From the NCBI GenBank assembly GCA_030263455.1, contig SZOZ01000008.1, forward strand, positions 62,001-126,000: 64,000 nt of DNA. Reading direction: 5' to 3'. The translations under genes were made by a program, and so were the position numbers. Each line of letters starts with the position of its first letter. The first letter of the stretch is position 1. Of this stretch, positions 9,802 through 17,872 are shown one piece after another. Under the pieces are notes generated by a model. That model was not told the DNA's origin. It saw nothing but the letters and a program-made list of their open reading frames with translations, and searched no databases. The stretch comes from Synechococcales cyanobacterium CNB (GTDB taxonomy: Bacteria; Planctomycetota; Phycisphaerae; Phycisphaerales; UBA1924).

Positions 9802-11241
9802 ATGAACGAGCGACCCGGGGCACGGGTGCTGATCGTTGATGACGACCCGATCGTCGCGGAGTCGCTGGCAGAGTTCATGCGCGGGGAGGGGCACGGCGCG
9901 GCGACGGCGTTCAACGGCGTCGAGGCGCTGGCCGCGCTGGAGGCGGCCGAGGACGAGGGCGACGCCTTCCGGGTGGTGATCTGCGACGTATCGCTGCCTG
10001 GGATGAGCGGGATCGAGCTGCTGAGGCGGATCGTGCGCGAGCGGCCTGGGACAGCGGTCGTGATGCTCACGGGCTACGCGAACGTCGAGACGGCTGTCGA
10101 AGCGTTGCGCGTCGGCGCGGTGGACTACCTGACGAAGCCGGTGGTGGACGAGGAGCTTCGCGTCGCACTGGAACGGGCGCTGCGCCAGCAGGCGTTGATG
10201 GCCGAGAACCAGCGGCTGCGGCGGCAGCTTGACGGGCGGTACAGCCTGGACGGAATCATCGGCGGCGACCACCGGATGCGGCGCATCTTCGAGCTGGTCG
10301 AGGCGGTCGCGCCGACGCGAACGACGGTGCTGATGACGGGCGAGAGCGGGACGGGGAAGAGCCTGATCGCGCACGCGATCCATCACCGCTCGCCGCGGCG
10401 CGATGGGCCGTTCGTGGAGCTGTCGTGCGGGTCGATCCCGGAGACGCTGCTGGAGAGCGAGCTGTTCGGGCACGTGAAGGGGGCGTTCACGGGAGCGCAC
10501 GCGGACAAGGCGGGTCGGTTCCTGGCGGCTGACGGCGGGACGATCTTCCTGGACGAGATCAACAGCGCCAGCCCCGGGATGCAGTTGAAGCTGCTGCGCG
10601 TGCTGCAGGAGCGCCGCTTCGAGCCGGTCGGCTCGACGAAGACGGTCGAGGTCGACGCGCGGGTGGTGCTGGCGAGCAACCAGCCGCTGGAGGACCTGGT
10701 GGCTCGGGGGCAGTTCCGGCAAGACCTGTACTACCGGATCAACGTGGTGAAGATCGAGTTGCCACCGCTGCGTGAACGCGTGGGCGACGTGCCGATGCTG
10801 GCGGAGAAGTTCCTGGAGCGGTACGCGGCCGAGGCGGGCCGTCAGATCGCGGGGATCAGCGGCGAGGCGATGGACGCGCTGCGGCGGTACCCGTTCCCCG
10901 GCAACGTGCGTGAACTGGAGAACGTGATCCAGCGTGCGGTGGTGCTGACGAAGGGGCAGACGATTCTTCTCGAAGACCTGCCGCCGCATGTGACGGGGGA
11001 GTCGGACGCGGGTGTGCTGGCGCGGCTGACGACGGGCGGCACCGAGCGCGACGAGGGCGAGTGGAGGCCGATGGCGCTGGAGGAAGCGCTGCGGGAGCCG
11101 GAGCGGCGGATCATCCTGCGCGCGCTGGAGGCGAACAACTGGAACCGACAGAAGACGGCGGACGACCTGAAGATCAACCGGACGACGCTGTACAAGAAGA
11201 TGAAGGCGCTGGGGATCGACGCGGGGGAAGAGGCGGCGTGA
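9802..11241 (+). CDS. NtrC-family sigma54-dependent response regulator
   Basis: A 479-residue transcriptional activator. The receiver domain (residues 6-120) has the DDD acidic pocket, phospho-acceptor Asp62 in CDVSLPG and Lys112 in LTKP. The AAA+ domain has Walker A GESGTGKS (180-187), the sigma54-contact loop GAFTGA (227-232) and Walker B FLDE (ending Asp251-Glu252). A Fis-type helix-turn-helix lies at the C terminus (NWNRQKTADDLKINRTTLYKK). It should open sigma54 promoters when phosphorylated by the kinase encoded 10 bp upstream. I saw no convincing -24/-12 promoter in this window, so the regulon probably lies elsewhere. Confidence 0.93.
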   Translation: MNERPGARVLIVDDDPIVAESLAEFMRGEGHGAATAFNGVEALAALEAAEDEGDAFRVVICDVSLPGMSGIELLRRIVRERPGTAVVMLTGYANVETAVEALRVGAVDYLTKPVVDEELRVALERALRQQALMAENQRLRRQLDGRYSLDGIIGGDHRMRRIFELVEAVAPTRTTVLMTGESGTGKSLIAHAIHHRSPRRDGPFVELSCGSIPETLLESELFGHVKGAFTGAHADKAGRFLAADGGTIFLDEINSASPGMQLKLLRVLQERRFEPVGSTKTVEVDARVVLASNQPLEDLVARGQFRQDLYYRINVVKIELPPLRERVGDVPMLAEKFLERYAAEAGRQIAGISGEAMDALRRYPFPGNVRELENVIQRAVVLTKGQTILLEDLPPHVTGESDAGVLARLTTGGTERDEGEWRPMALEEALREPERRIILRALEANNWNRQKTADDLKINRTTLYKKMKALGIDAGEEAA

Positions 11242-11272
11242 ACGGACGATGCAGGCGGACTGACCGGGAGAG

Positions 11273-11309
11273 AACGCGGAGTTCGCGGAGGGGCACGGAG
11301 AGCGCGGAG
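11273..11309. repeat. Degenerate short repeat, unit about 9-10 bp (NNCGCGGAG)
   Basis: Four adjoining units, AACGCGGAG, TTCGCGGAG, GGGCACGGAG and AGCGCGGAG, lie in the 83-bp gap between the converging response-regulator and surface-protein genes. A related three-unit copy lies at 32583-32610. No hairpin or coding potential is evident. Confidence 0.6.
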
Positions 11310-11324
11310 TTCATCCGAGCACGA

Positions 11325-13541
11325 TCAATCGGGGATGGCGTCTTCGGAGACGTTCTGGATGGCCCACGCGGGGTTGTCCGCGCTGAAGCGGAGGCGGATG
11401 AGGTCGTTTGTGGTGGAGTCGACGCCGAAGACGTTGAGTTGGCCGCCTTCGAGGTCGGTGACGCGGCTGGTGAGTTGTGAGTTGGGTCGGGGCTGCTCGG
11501 CGGGAAGGTCGGAGGTCATGTCGGCGGTCTGCCAGGTCTGGCCGTTCTGTTCGAGTTCCGGGGACCACCAGTAGATGACGAGTTCGCCGCCGGTGTCGAG
11601 TCCGGCGACGTTGAGGCCGCCCCATGGTGCGACGTAGCTGGTGACGGTACCCCCGTCGAGCGTGGGACCGCCGGCGATGTCGGTGAGGTTGTCGGTCTCC
11701 CAGTCGCCGACGAACTGCGGCACCCACCAGGTGACGACGAGCTGCCCCGCGGCGTTGAGTCCGGCGATGTTGATGCCGTCCCATGAGGTGAGGTAGGCGG
11801 TGAGTCCGCTGGCCATGGGCGGGGCGCCGGTGATGGTGCTGAGGTTGTTTGCGTACCAGACGAGTCCGCCGTCACCGGACCAGACGGACCAGATGTTGCC
11901 GCTCGCGTCCAGCCCGGCGATGTTGAGGCCGTTCCATGAGGTCACGTAGGAGATGAGCGGTCCGACGATGGCGGGCATGGGGATGTTCTTGGGTGAGAGT
12001 TGCGTGGTGACGAGGTTCTCGAAGGACCAGATTTCGATGCCCTGCGAGTCCCGGCCCATGTTCTTGTAGAGCACCATGTTGCCGCCGGTGTCGATGCCTG
12101 CGACGTAGACGCGGCCGTCGAGGTCGGCGAAGACGGTGAGATCGCCGGGGATGCGCGTGGCGGGCGCGAGTTCCTGGGTGAGGTTGCGTGCGGTCCATTC
12201 GTTGGCTTCGTTGCGGGTGTAGACGTAGACGCCCTGGGGCGTCGAGGTGGCGGCGAAGAGTCGCTGGGAGATCGGATCGACCCAGGCCTCGACGTCGGCG
12301 GTTGCGGTGGGCACCGGGCCGTTCGCGCGCGCGATGAGATCGACGACGCGCCAGTCGCCGTCGGGGCGGAGGTCGTAGGCGATGGGGTCGCCGTCGGCGT
12401 TGAGGATGCCGAGGGCGATAAGGGATTCAAGGGGGGGAAGAGGCTCGGCGACGACGCGGGTGCCGACGCCGAGAAGTTTGCGGAAGTCGCCGCTCTGGAA
12501 GATGACGTCGGTGGCGAGGAGGGTGGAGTCGTTGTCGGAGATGATGAACTGGTAGACATCTCCGTTGCCGAGCGTGAGGCGGAGGGTGGTTCCCGAGATG
12601 GACCATGTGCCGGTGAAGGCGGGGTCGGAGCCGCCACCCTCGAAGTCGAGGAGGTCGATGGCGGAGAATGTTCCGTTCTGGTTGAGTGTGAGGGCGAGGT
12701 CGGCAGGCTCGAAGGCGAGGCCGTCGTCGTCGATGTCGGTGAGCGTGAGTCGGTAGAGGCCGGCGACGCCGGCTGCGGTGGGCGAGGGCGCGCCGCGGAC
12801 GCCGATGCCGATGGCGATGTCGCCATCCGCGGCGTCTGCGTCGGACCAGATGATGACGGAACCGTCCGCGCTCATGTAGAGCACGGAATCTTCGAGCCCG
12901 CGCACGAGGTTGAATCGTCCCATCGCGCCTGTGCTGACGATGGCGTGTGACTCGGCGACGGGGGGGGTGCCGGGGGAGCCGGTGAGGGTGACGACGATTG
13001 CGCCCGGGCCGATGCTGGCGGTTCCGCCGTGGACGAAGGCGCGTTCTGCGTCGAAGCTCACGGTCAGCGACTGGAAGAACCACGACCCGACGATGTCGCT
13101 GGTGGTGGCGGAGGTGGGACGTTGCACGGCGAAGGTGAGTTCGGTGCGTGCGCCGCCGGAATCGCGCCCGAAGAACCAGCCGAGGGGGTAGCCGTTTTCT
13201 TCGAGGAAGCGTGCGCCGGTCTGGTCGTCGTAGGGGGTGAAGGCGTCGACGAATCCGATCCGGATGCCACCGTTGGGGCGGTCGGTGACGGAAGCGAAGT
13301 CGATCGGGACGGCGGGGAGCGGGCCTGCGTCGCCGGAGTCGAAGCGACTGCCGGTGAGGGACCCGTCTTCCTGCATGACGGCCTCGGCAAAGTAGACGGT
13401 GGGGCCGCCTTCCATGTACAGCCCGACGCCGGCGAGATTCCACGGGGCGGCGAGCACCACCCGTTGTTCGAGATGCTCAAGGAACGGGCGCGGCTCGGCG
13501 GCGTGTGCGCACGGCTTGAGGGCACGCGGGGGCTTCGGCAT
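11325..13541 (-). CDS. Secreted/surface protein with LEPR-XLL-like N terminus and beta repeats
   Basis: A 738-residue protein. The start MPKPPRALKP has GAGGGAG about 7 bases upstream. Residues about 20-33 (FLEHLEQRVVLAA) fit the planctomycete LEPR-XLL export motif (consensus like LEPRxLLS). The rest is rich in Gly, Asp, Thr and Trp and low in Lys and Cys, typical of extracellular beta proteins. The C-terminal third holds at least three repeats of about 55 residues built around YVTSWNGLNIAGLDASG, YLTSWDGINIAGLNAAG and YVAPWGGLNVAGLDTGG, each followed by Trp-rich strands, which suggests a beta-propeller. No enzymatic motif is visible. The function is unknown; it could be a cell-surface or matrix protein. 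Confidence 0.78.
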   Translation of the reverse strand: MPKPPRALKPCAHAAEPRPFLEHLEQRVVLAAPWNLAGVGLYMEGGPTVYFAEAVMQEDGSLTGSRFDSGDAGPLPAVPIDFASVTDRPNGGIRIGFVDAFTPYDDQTGARFLEENGYPLGWFFGRDSGGARTELTFAVQRPTSATTSDIVGSWFFQSLTVSFDAERAFVHGGTASIGPGAIVVTLTGSPGTPPVAESHAIVSTGAMGRFNLVRGLEDSVLYMSADGSVIIWSDADAADGDIAIGIGVRGAPSPTAAGVAGLYRLTLTDIDDDGLAFEPADLALTLNQNGTFSAIDLLDFEGGGSDPAFTGTWSISGTTLRLTLGNGDVYQFIISDNDSTLLATDVIFQSGDFRKLLGVGTRVVAEPLPPLESLIALGILNADGDPIAYDLRPDGDWRVVDLIARANGPVPTATADVEAWVDPISQRLFAATSTPQGVYVYTRNEANEWTARNLTQELAPATRIPGDLTVFADLDGRVYVAGIDTGGNMVLYKNMGRDSQGIEIWSFENLVTTQLSPKNIPMPAIVGPLISYVTSWNGLNIAGLDASGNIWSVWSGDGGLVWYANNLSTITGAPPMASGLTAYLTSWDGINIAGLNAAGQLVVTWWVPQFVGDWETDNLTDIAGGPTLDGGTVTSYVAPWGGLNVAGLDTGGELVIYWWSPELEQNGQTWQTADMTSDLPAEQPRPNSQLTSRVTDLEGGQLNVFGVDSTTNDLIRLRFSADNPAWAIQNVSEDAIPD

Positions 13542-13683
13542 CGCAGGACTCCCTCTGGGGGTTGCTCGCGGCCCGGGGCTGGGCGCGGGCGTCGGGGCCT
13601 CTCGCGGCTTGCGCGGACCCCACGCACTGATGCAGTGTACCGCACGGCGTTGTGGCCGCCAAGCGGATGGCGGCGTACCGATG

Positions 13684-13712
13684 AAAAACGGGGCGGGCAA
13701 GGCGCCCGCCCC
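13684..13712 (-). terminator. Rho-independent terminator after the tricorn protease gene
   Basis: Read on the minus strand, a 9-bp perfect GC stem (GGGGCGGGC/GCCCGCCCC, loop GCCTT) is followed by GTTTTT. It starts 26 bp after the stop of the tricorn gene and precedes the surface-protein gene, so it should separate the two transcripts. Confidence 0.85.
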
Positions 13713-13738
13713 ACTGGGAATGATTGGTTGAGGTCGGT

Positions 13739-16700
13739 CTACTTGTCCGAGTCGGGCAGCCCCATGCCGCGACGGTCGGGGTCTGCGGGTCGGGGGGCCG
13801 GACGGTAGGGGTTGGTCTCGACGGACTGGAGCATGAGATCGATTGCGGCGTCGAGTTGTGGGTCGTGGCCGCGTGCCATGAGGGAGGGGTCGTCGACGAC
13901 CTCGATGTCGGGGTCAACCCCGTGGCCTTCGACACCCCAAGTGCCGTCGGTCTCGTAGAAGCCGAAGGTGGGGACCGCGGTGTATCCGCCGTCGATGAGT
14001 CCGGGCACGCCGGAGATGCCGACGAGTCCGCCCCAGGTGCGAGTGCCGATGAGTTTGCCGAGTCCGTTGTGTCGGAAGAGCCAGGGGAACATGTCGCCGC
14101 CGGAGCCGGCCAGCCCGTTGATGAGCATGCACTTCGGCCCCTGGTGGGAGTCGGGCGGCCAGGGCCAGTCCTTGCCGTCTCGGCGAGCCCAGTAGTTGGT
14201 GCGGGGGCGGTTGAGGAGTTCGATGAAGCGTGTGGGGATCTGCCCGCCGCCGTTCCATCGTTCGTCGATGATGAGCGCTGCCTTGCCGGTCTGGCCGTAG
14301 AACTGGCGGAAGAGTTCGTTCTGTCCATCGACTCCGGTGTTGGGGACGTAGATGTATCCGACCTTTCCGCTGGTGCGTTCGTCGACGTAGCGGCGGTTGG
14401 CCTCGATCCAGGAGCGGAACCGGAGGTTGGCTTCTGAGCCGATGGGTGTGATGGTGACCTCGCGTTCCTTGCGGGCTTCATCGTCGCCGAAGAGGTTGTC
14501 GGCGAGGGTGAGTGTGGTGTGCTTGCCGGCGAGTCCGATGAATGCCGCCCAGGGGTCCTTCGACGTATCGATGGGTCGTCCGTTGACGGCGAGGAGCCAG
14601 GTTCCGGGTTTGGCGTCGATCCCGGGCTGGCTGAGTGGGCCCCGTGCGTCGGAGTCCCAGGGCGCGCCCTCGTGGATTCTCTTGATGCGATAGGCGGAGC
14701 GTGCTGTGCCGTCGTCGGCGGTGGCGGTGGCGAGTTCGAAGTCCACGCCGAGGAGTCCGACGTTGGCGCTGGGCTGCCCCTCGACGTCGCCGCCCCAGTA
14801 GTAGGCGTGGCCGACGTTGAGTTCGGAGATCATCTCAGAGATGATGTAGCTGACGTCCTCGCGATTCGCGGCGTCCTGCAGCATGGCGTGGTACTGCTTG
14901 TAGATGGCGTCCCAGTCCACGTTGTGGAGGTTCTGGACGTAGAAGAAGTCGCGGTGTCGGCGCCAGGCGTCGGTGAAGAGCTGCTCCCACTCCTCGCGGG
15001 GGTTGACCTGCTTCATGAGTTCCGTGGCGAGGGGCTTGGAGATGGATTGCCCCGCGCGGGCGTCGACGATTCCGAAGCGGTTGTTCTGGTTGATGAGGAG
15101 TTTCTTGCCGTCGGCGGAGACGGCGTAACCGCCGGCGCCGGCGATGACGGTCTTTTCCTCTGCCTTTTCGTCGCGGACGTCGAAGATCTTGATCGAGGGG
15201 GGGGTACCGCGTCCGCCGGCCCGGACGTAGAGGAGTTCGCCCTTGTCGTTGGACGCGAGGCCGAAGAAGCGTCCGGAGGAGACGGGGAGTTGCATGGCGC
15301 GGCCTTCGAACCCGTCGAGGTCGATAACGAGGGGCTTGTCCTTGTCGTCGGCGGCCTTGACGGCGTCGGCGGGCGGCTTCTCGTCGGTCTTCGTGGCCTC
15401 CCAGGTGCCATTGATGCCGAGTTCGGGGACTTCCCAAGTGCCGGCGAGCTTGTCGCCGGCGAGTGTGCCCTCCATCTTTGTCGTCATGCCGTCGCGTGCG
15501 CGGGTGGCGGTGAACTTGCCGGTTGCCTCGTCGAAGGTGACGGCATCGTAGTCGTTGGTCTGGCCCATCGAACTGCTGGAGCCGGTGATGGAGCCGTCGG
15601 CGGCGACGATGATCGTCATCGTGAACTCGACCTCGTCCTGCGGCGCTCCGATCTTGCTGAGTCCCTTGACGGTGCCCTTCCAGACGCCGTGGATAGGGCT
15701 GACGGCGGCGGCGTCCTGCTTCCTGGCGGCGTCGTCGCCGTTCTCGCCGTTTTCGTCCTTCTTGCCGTCGGCGTCGCCGTTGTCCTTCTTCTCCCCGTTG
15801 TCCTTCTTGGCGTCGTCCTTCTTATCTTCCTTCTTGTCGTCCTTCTTCCAGGTCTCCTCGTCGCTCTCGACGAGGCGCGGGTTCTTGACGTCCTTGTTCA
15901 GGGGAACGGCGAGGAGCCTGCCGGTGTCGGCGTAGACGAAGGTCGTGCCGACGTCCTCGTACTGCGGGTTGGAGAAGTCCCGGCTGGAGGAGTAGTAGAG
16001 GAAGTCGCCCTTCTTGCTGAAGACGGGGTTGGAGTCGTCGAAGAAGCCGCTGGTGACCTGGTGTTTCGTGTCGTTCTTGAGGTCGTACAGCCAGATCGAG
16101 CGGGTGCCGGAGTCAGCGTCGGTCTTGGCGTAGGTGATCCAGTTCGAGTCGTGCGACCAGTCGATGCCGGGCTGGTTCGCCCACTCGTCGCGGTCGAGGA
16201 CGCGCTGCTCGCCGGTTTCGGCGTCGACAAGGATGATGTTGGCAGCCTTGTCGGTGACGATGATCTTCTTCGAGTCCGGCGACCAGAGGGCGCGGAAGAA
16301 GAAGGTCTTGTTGCCCTTGGTGACCTGGCGCGGCTCGTCCTTGCCGTCGGACTGTCGGACCCAGAGTTCGTACTCGCCCGAGGCGTCGGAGAAGTAGGCG
16401 ATCCAGCGGCCGTCGGGGCTCCAGGCGGGGCTGCGCTCGGCGGCGCCGGAGGTGTCTGTGAGTTGGCGGACGGGGCCTTTCTCGGCGGGGACGGTCCAGA
16501 TGTCGCCGCGTGCTTCCATCACGGCGCGTTTGCCGGTGGGAGAGACGGCCCATGCGCCCATGTTTCGTCCGGCGTCGATCATCTGCGGGCGCAGGCGGGG
16601 GCGATCGCCGGGGATGACGACCTCGACCGCGCGCGAGCGTCCCGTGCGCAGGTCGAGGAGCATGAGCGAGGAGCCGAGCTGGTAGACGATCTCACCGCGG

Positions 16701-17524
16701 TTGCGTTCGCCGGGACCGATGGAGGGAAACTTGACGTCGTAATCGGCGTGCTTGGTGATCTGCTCGCGTTTTCCGGTCTTCTGGTCGTAGGACCAGATGT
16801 TCTGTCGGTGCTCCGGCCCCTGGTCGGAGAGGTAGTAGAGCGTCTCACCGTGCCACATGGGGGAGGTGTCGGTGCCTTCCCAGTCGGTTGCCTGCTTCCA
16901 CTCGTAGGTCTCGAGGTTGAAGAGCCAGATGTCGGTCTGCATCCCGCCGCGGTACCGCTTCCAGGTGCGGAAGTCGATGGAGTGCGGGGTGTAGGCGAGC
17001 CACTTGCCGTCCGGGCTGATGGCGGCGTTGGTGCCGTAGGGGACGGGGAGTTGCTCGGGCAGGCCGCCGGAGGGGGAGGTAACGAAGAGCTGGGTCTGTC
17101 GGCCGAGTCCGGCGAGAGCGTTGCTGGAGAAGAGGAGTTTGCCGTCCGGGGTCCAGTCGCAGAGGAACTCGCCTGCGGGGTGGTGGGTGACGCGGGTGGG
17201 GATGCCGCCGGTAACGGGGACGGTGTAGAGATCGCGGTTGCCGTCGTAGTTGCCGATGAAGGCGATGGTGGTGCCGTCGGCATTGAAGCGTGGGAAACCT
17301 TCCTGTCCCGGCGGGCTGGCGAGTGGTGTCGCCTGTCCGCCGGCGCGTGGGACGATCCAGATGTCGTTGGCGTAAACGAAGGCGATGTGTGTCGCGCTGA
17401 CGTCTGGGTAGCGGAGCATGCCTGCGTGGGGCTTGATGTCGTCGGAGGCGGCCGAGACCGTGCCGGCGACGAGCGGAAGGAAAAGGCAGAGCGCGGCACG
17501 GACAGCGAGTGAACGGCGGTGCAT
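13739..17524 (-). CDS. Tricorn-protease homologue, exported S41-type peptidase
   Basis: A 1261-residue protein. The start MHRRSLAV has AGGAG 6 bases upstream and leads a signal peptide ending near GTVSAA. Residues about 30-540 form TolB/WD-like propeller repeats (SPDGKWLAYTPH, SPDGRWIAYFSDASG, SPDSKKIIV). A Lys/Asp/Asn-rich linker (about 548-600) and an extra beta domain (about 608-718) follow. A PDZ-like segment (GTWLLAVNGRPID) lies near residue 970 and the S41 catalytic domain at the C terminus, with the nucleophile in GSGGD (Ser1141). Tricorn enzymes cut peptides to small fragments; this one is predicted extracytoplasmic. A rho-independent terminator follows it. Confidence 0.9.
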   Translation of the reverse strand: MHRRSLAVRAALCLFLPLVAGTVSAASDDIKPHAGMLRYPDVSATHIAFVYANDIWIVPRAGGQATPLASPPGQEGFPRFNADGTTIAFIGNYDGNRDLYTVPVTGGIPTRVTHHPAGEFLCDWTPDGKLLFSSNALAGLGRQTQLFVTSPSGGLPEQLPVPYGTNAAISPDGKWLAYTPHSIDFRTWKRYRGGMQTDIWLFNLETYEWKQATDWEGTDTSPMWHGETLYYLSDQGPEHRQNIWSYDQKTGKREQITKHADYDVKFPSIGPGERNRGEIVYQLGSSLMLLDLRTGRSRAVEVVIPGDRPRLRPQMIDAGRNMGAWAVSPTGKRAVMEARGDIWTVPAEKGPVRQLTDTSGAAERSPAWSPDGRWIAYFSDASGEYELWVRQSDGKDEPRQVTKGNKTFFFRALWSPDSKKIIVTDKAANIILVDAETGEQRVLDRDEWANQPGIDWSHDSNWITYAKTDADSGTRSIWLYDLKNDTKHQVTSGFFDDSNPVFSKKGDFLYYSSSRDFSNPQYEDVGTTFVYADTGRLLAVPLNKDVKNPRLVESDEETWKKDDKKEDKKDDAKKDNGEKKDNGDADGKKDENGENGDDAARKQDAAAVSPIHGVWKGTVKGLSKIGAPQDEVEFTMTIIVAADGSITGSSSSMGQTNDYDAVTFDEATGKFTATRARDGMTTKMEGTLAGDKLAGTWEVPELGINGTWEATKTDEKPPADAVKAADDKDKPLVIDLDGFEGRAMQLPVSSGRFFGLASNDKGELLYVRAGGRGTPPSIKIFDVRDEKAEEKTVIAGAGGYAVSADGKKLLINQNNRFGIVDARAGQSISKPLATELMKQVNPREEWEQLFTDAWRRHRDFFYVQNLHNVDWDAIYKQYHAMLQDAANREDVSYIISEMISELNVGHAYYWGGDVEGQPSANVGLLGVDFELATATADDGTARSAYRIKRIHEGAPWDSDARGPLSQPGIDAKPGTWLLAVNGRPIDTSKDPWAAFIGLAGKHTTLTLADNLFGDDEARKEREVTITPIGSEANLRFRSWIEANRRYVDERTSGKVGYIYVPNTGVDGQNELFRQFYGQTGKAALIIDERWNGGGQIPTRFIELLNRPRTNYWARRDGKDWPWPPDSHQGPKCMLINGLAGSGGDMFPWLFRHNGLGKLIGTRTWGGLVGISGVPGLIDGGYTAVPTFGFYETDGTWGVEGHGVDPDIEVVDDPSLMARGHDPQLDAAIDLMLQSVETNPYRPAPRPADPDRRGMGLPDSDK

Positions 17525-17722
17525 GGTGGACTCCTGGCTGGATCGTCGAACTCGGGGCCACGGACCCCGCGTGGTATGGCTTCTTCCGAGGGAGGCGGGC
17601 GCAGTTGCAACGAGAACTGAACCCACGTGAAAGGGGAGGGGATGCGCCGCAACGCTCCTTCCGTCGCGCATCCCGCCCGGAAGCGCACAACCCCCGGCGC
17701 GTGACCGGGGGTCGTTCTCAAG

Positions 17723-17794
17723 AGCGGGTGAAGGGACTCGAACCCTCGACTTTCACGTTGGCAACGTGACGCTCTACCACTGAGCTACACCCGC
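17723..17794 (-). tRNA. tRNA-Gly (anticodon GCC)
   Basis: On the minus strand the 72-nt sequence folds as a cloverleaf: acceptor GCGGGTG with CACCCGC, a D arm with AGTGGTA, an anticodon stem TCACG/CGTGA around loop TTGCCAA (anticodon GCC), and a T arm with loop TTCGAGT. The discriminator base is T and no CCA is encoded. It lies between dsbD and the tricorn gene. Confidence 0.97.
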
Positions 17795-17872
17795 GCCCCT
17801 GTCCCCGGATCGCGTCCCGGAGGACACGCTGAAAGTACGCGCCGGGGTGGGGGGAGTCAAACAGGAGGAGCC

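Noticed and set aside
8198-10070. Long minus-strand frames opposite ileS and the kinase
   Set aside because: Ser/Arg/Pro-rich shadows without domains.
13724-17512. Long plus-strand frames opposite the tricorn gene
   Set aside because: Val/Gly/Asp-rich shadow of the reverse strand; the minus-strand frame has clear protease and propeller motifs.
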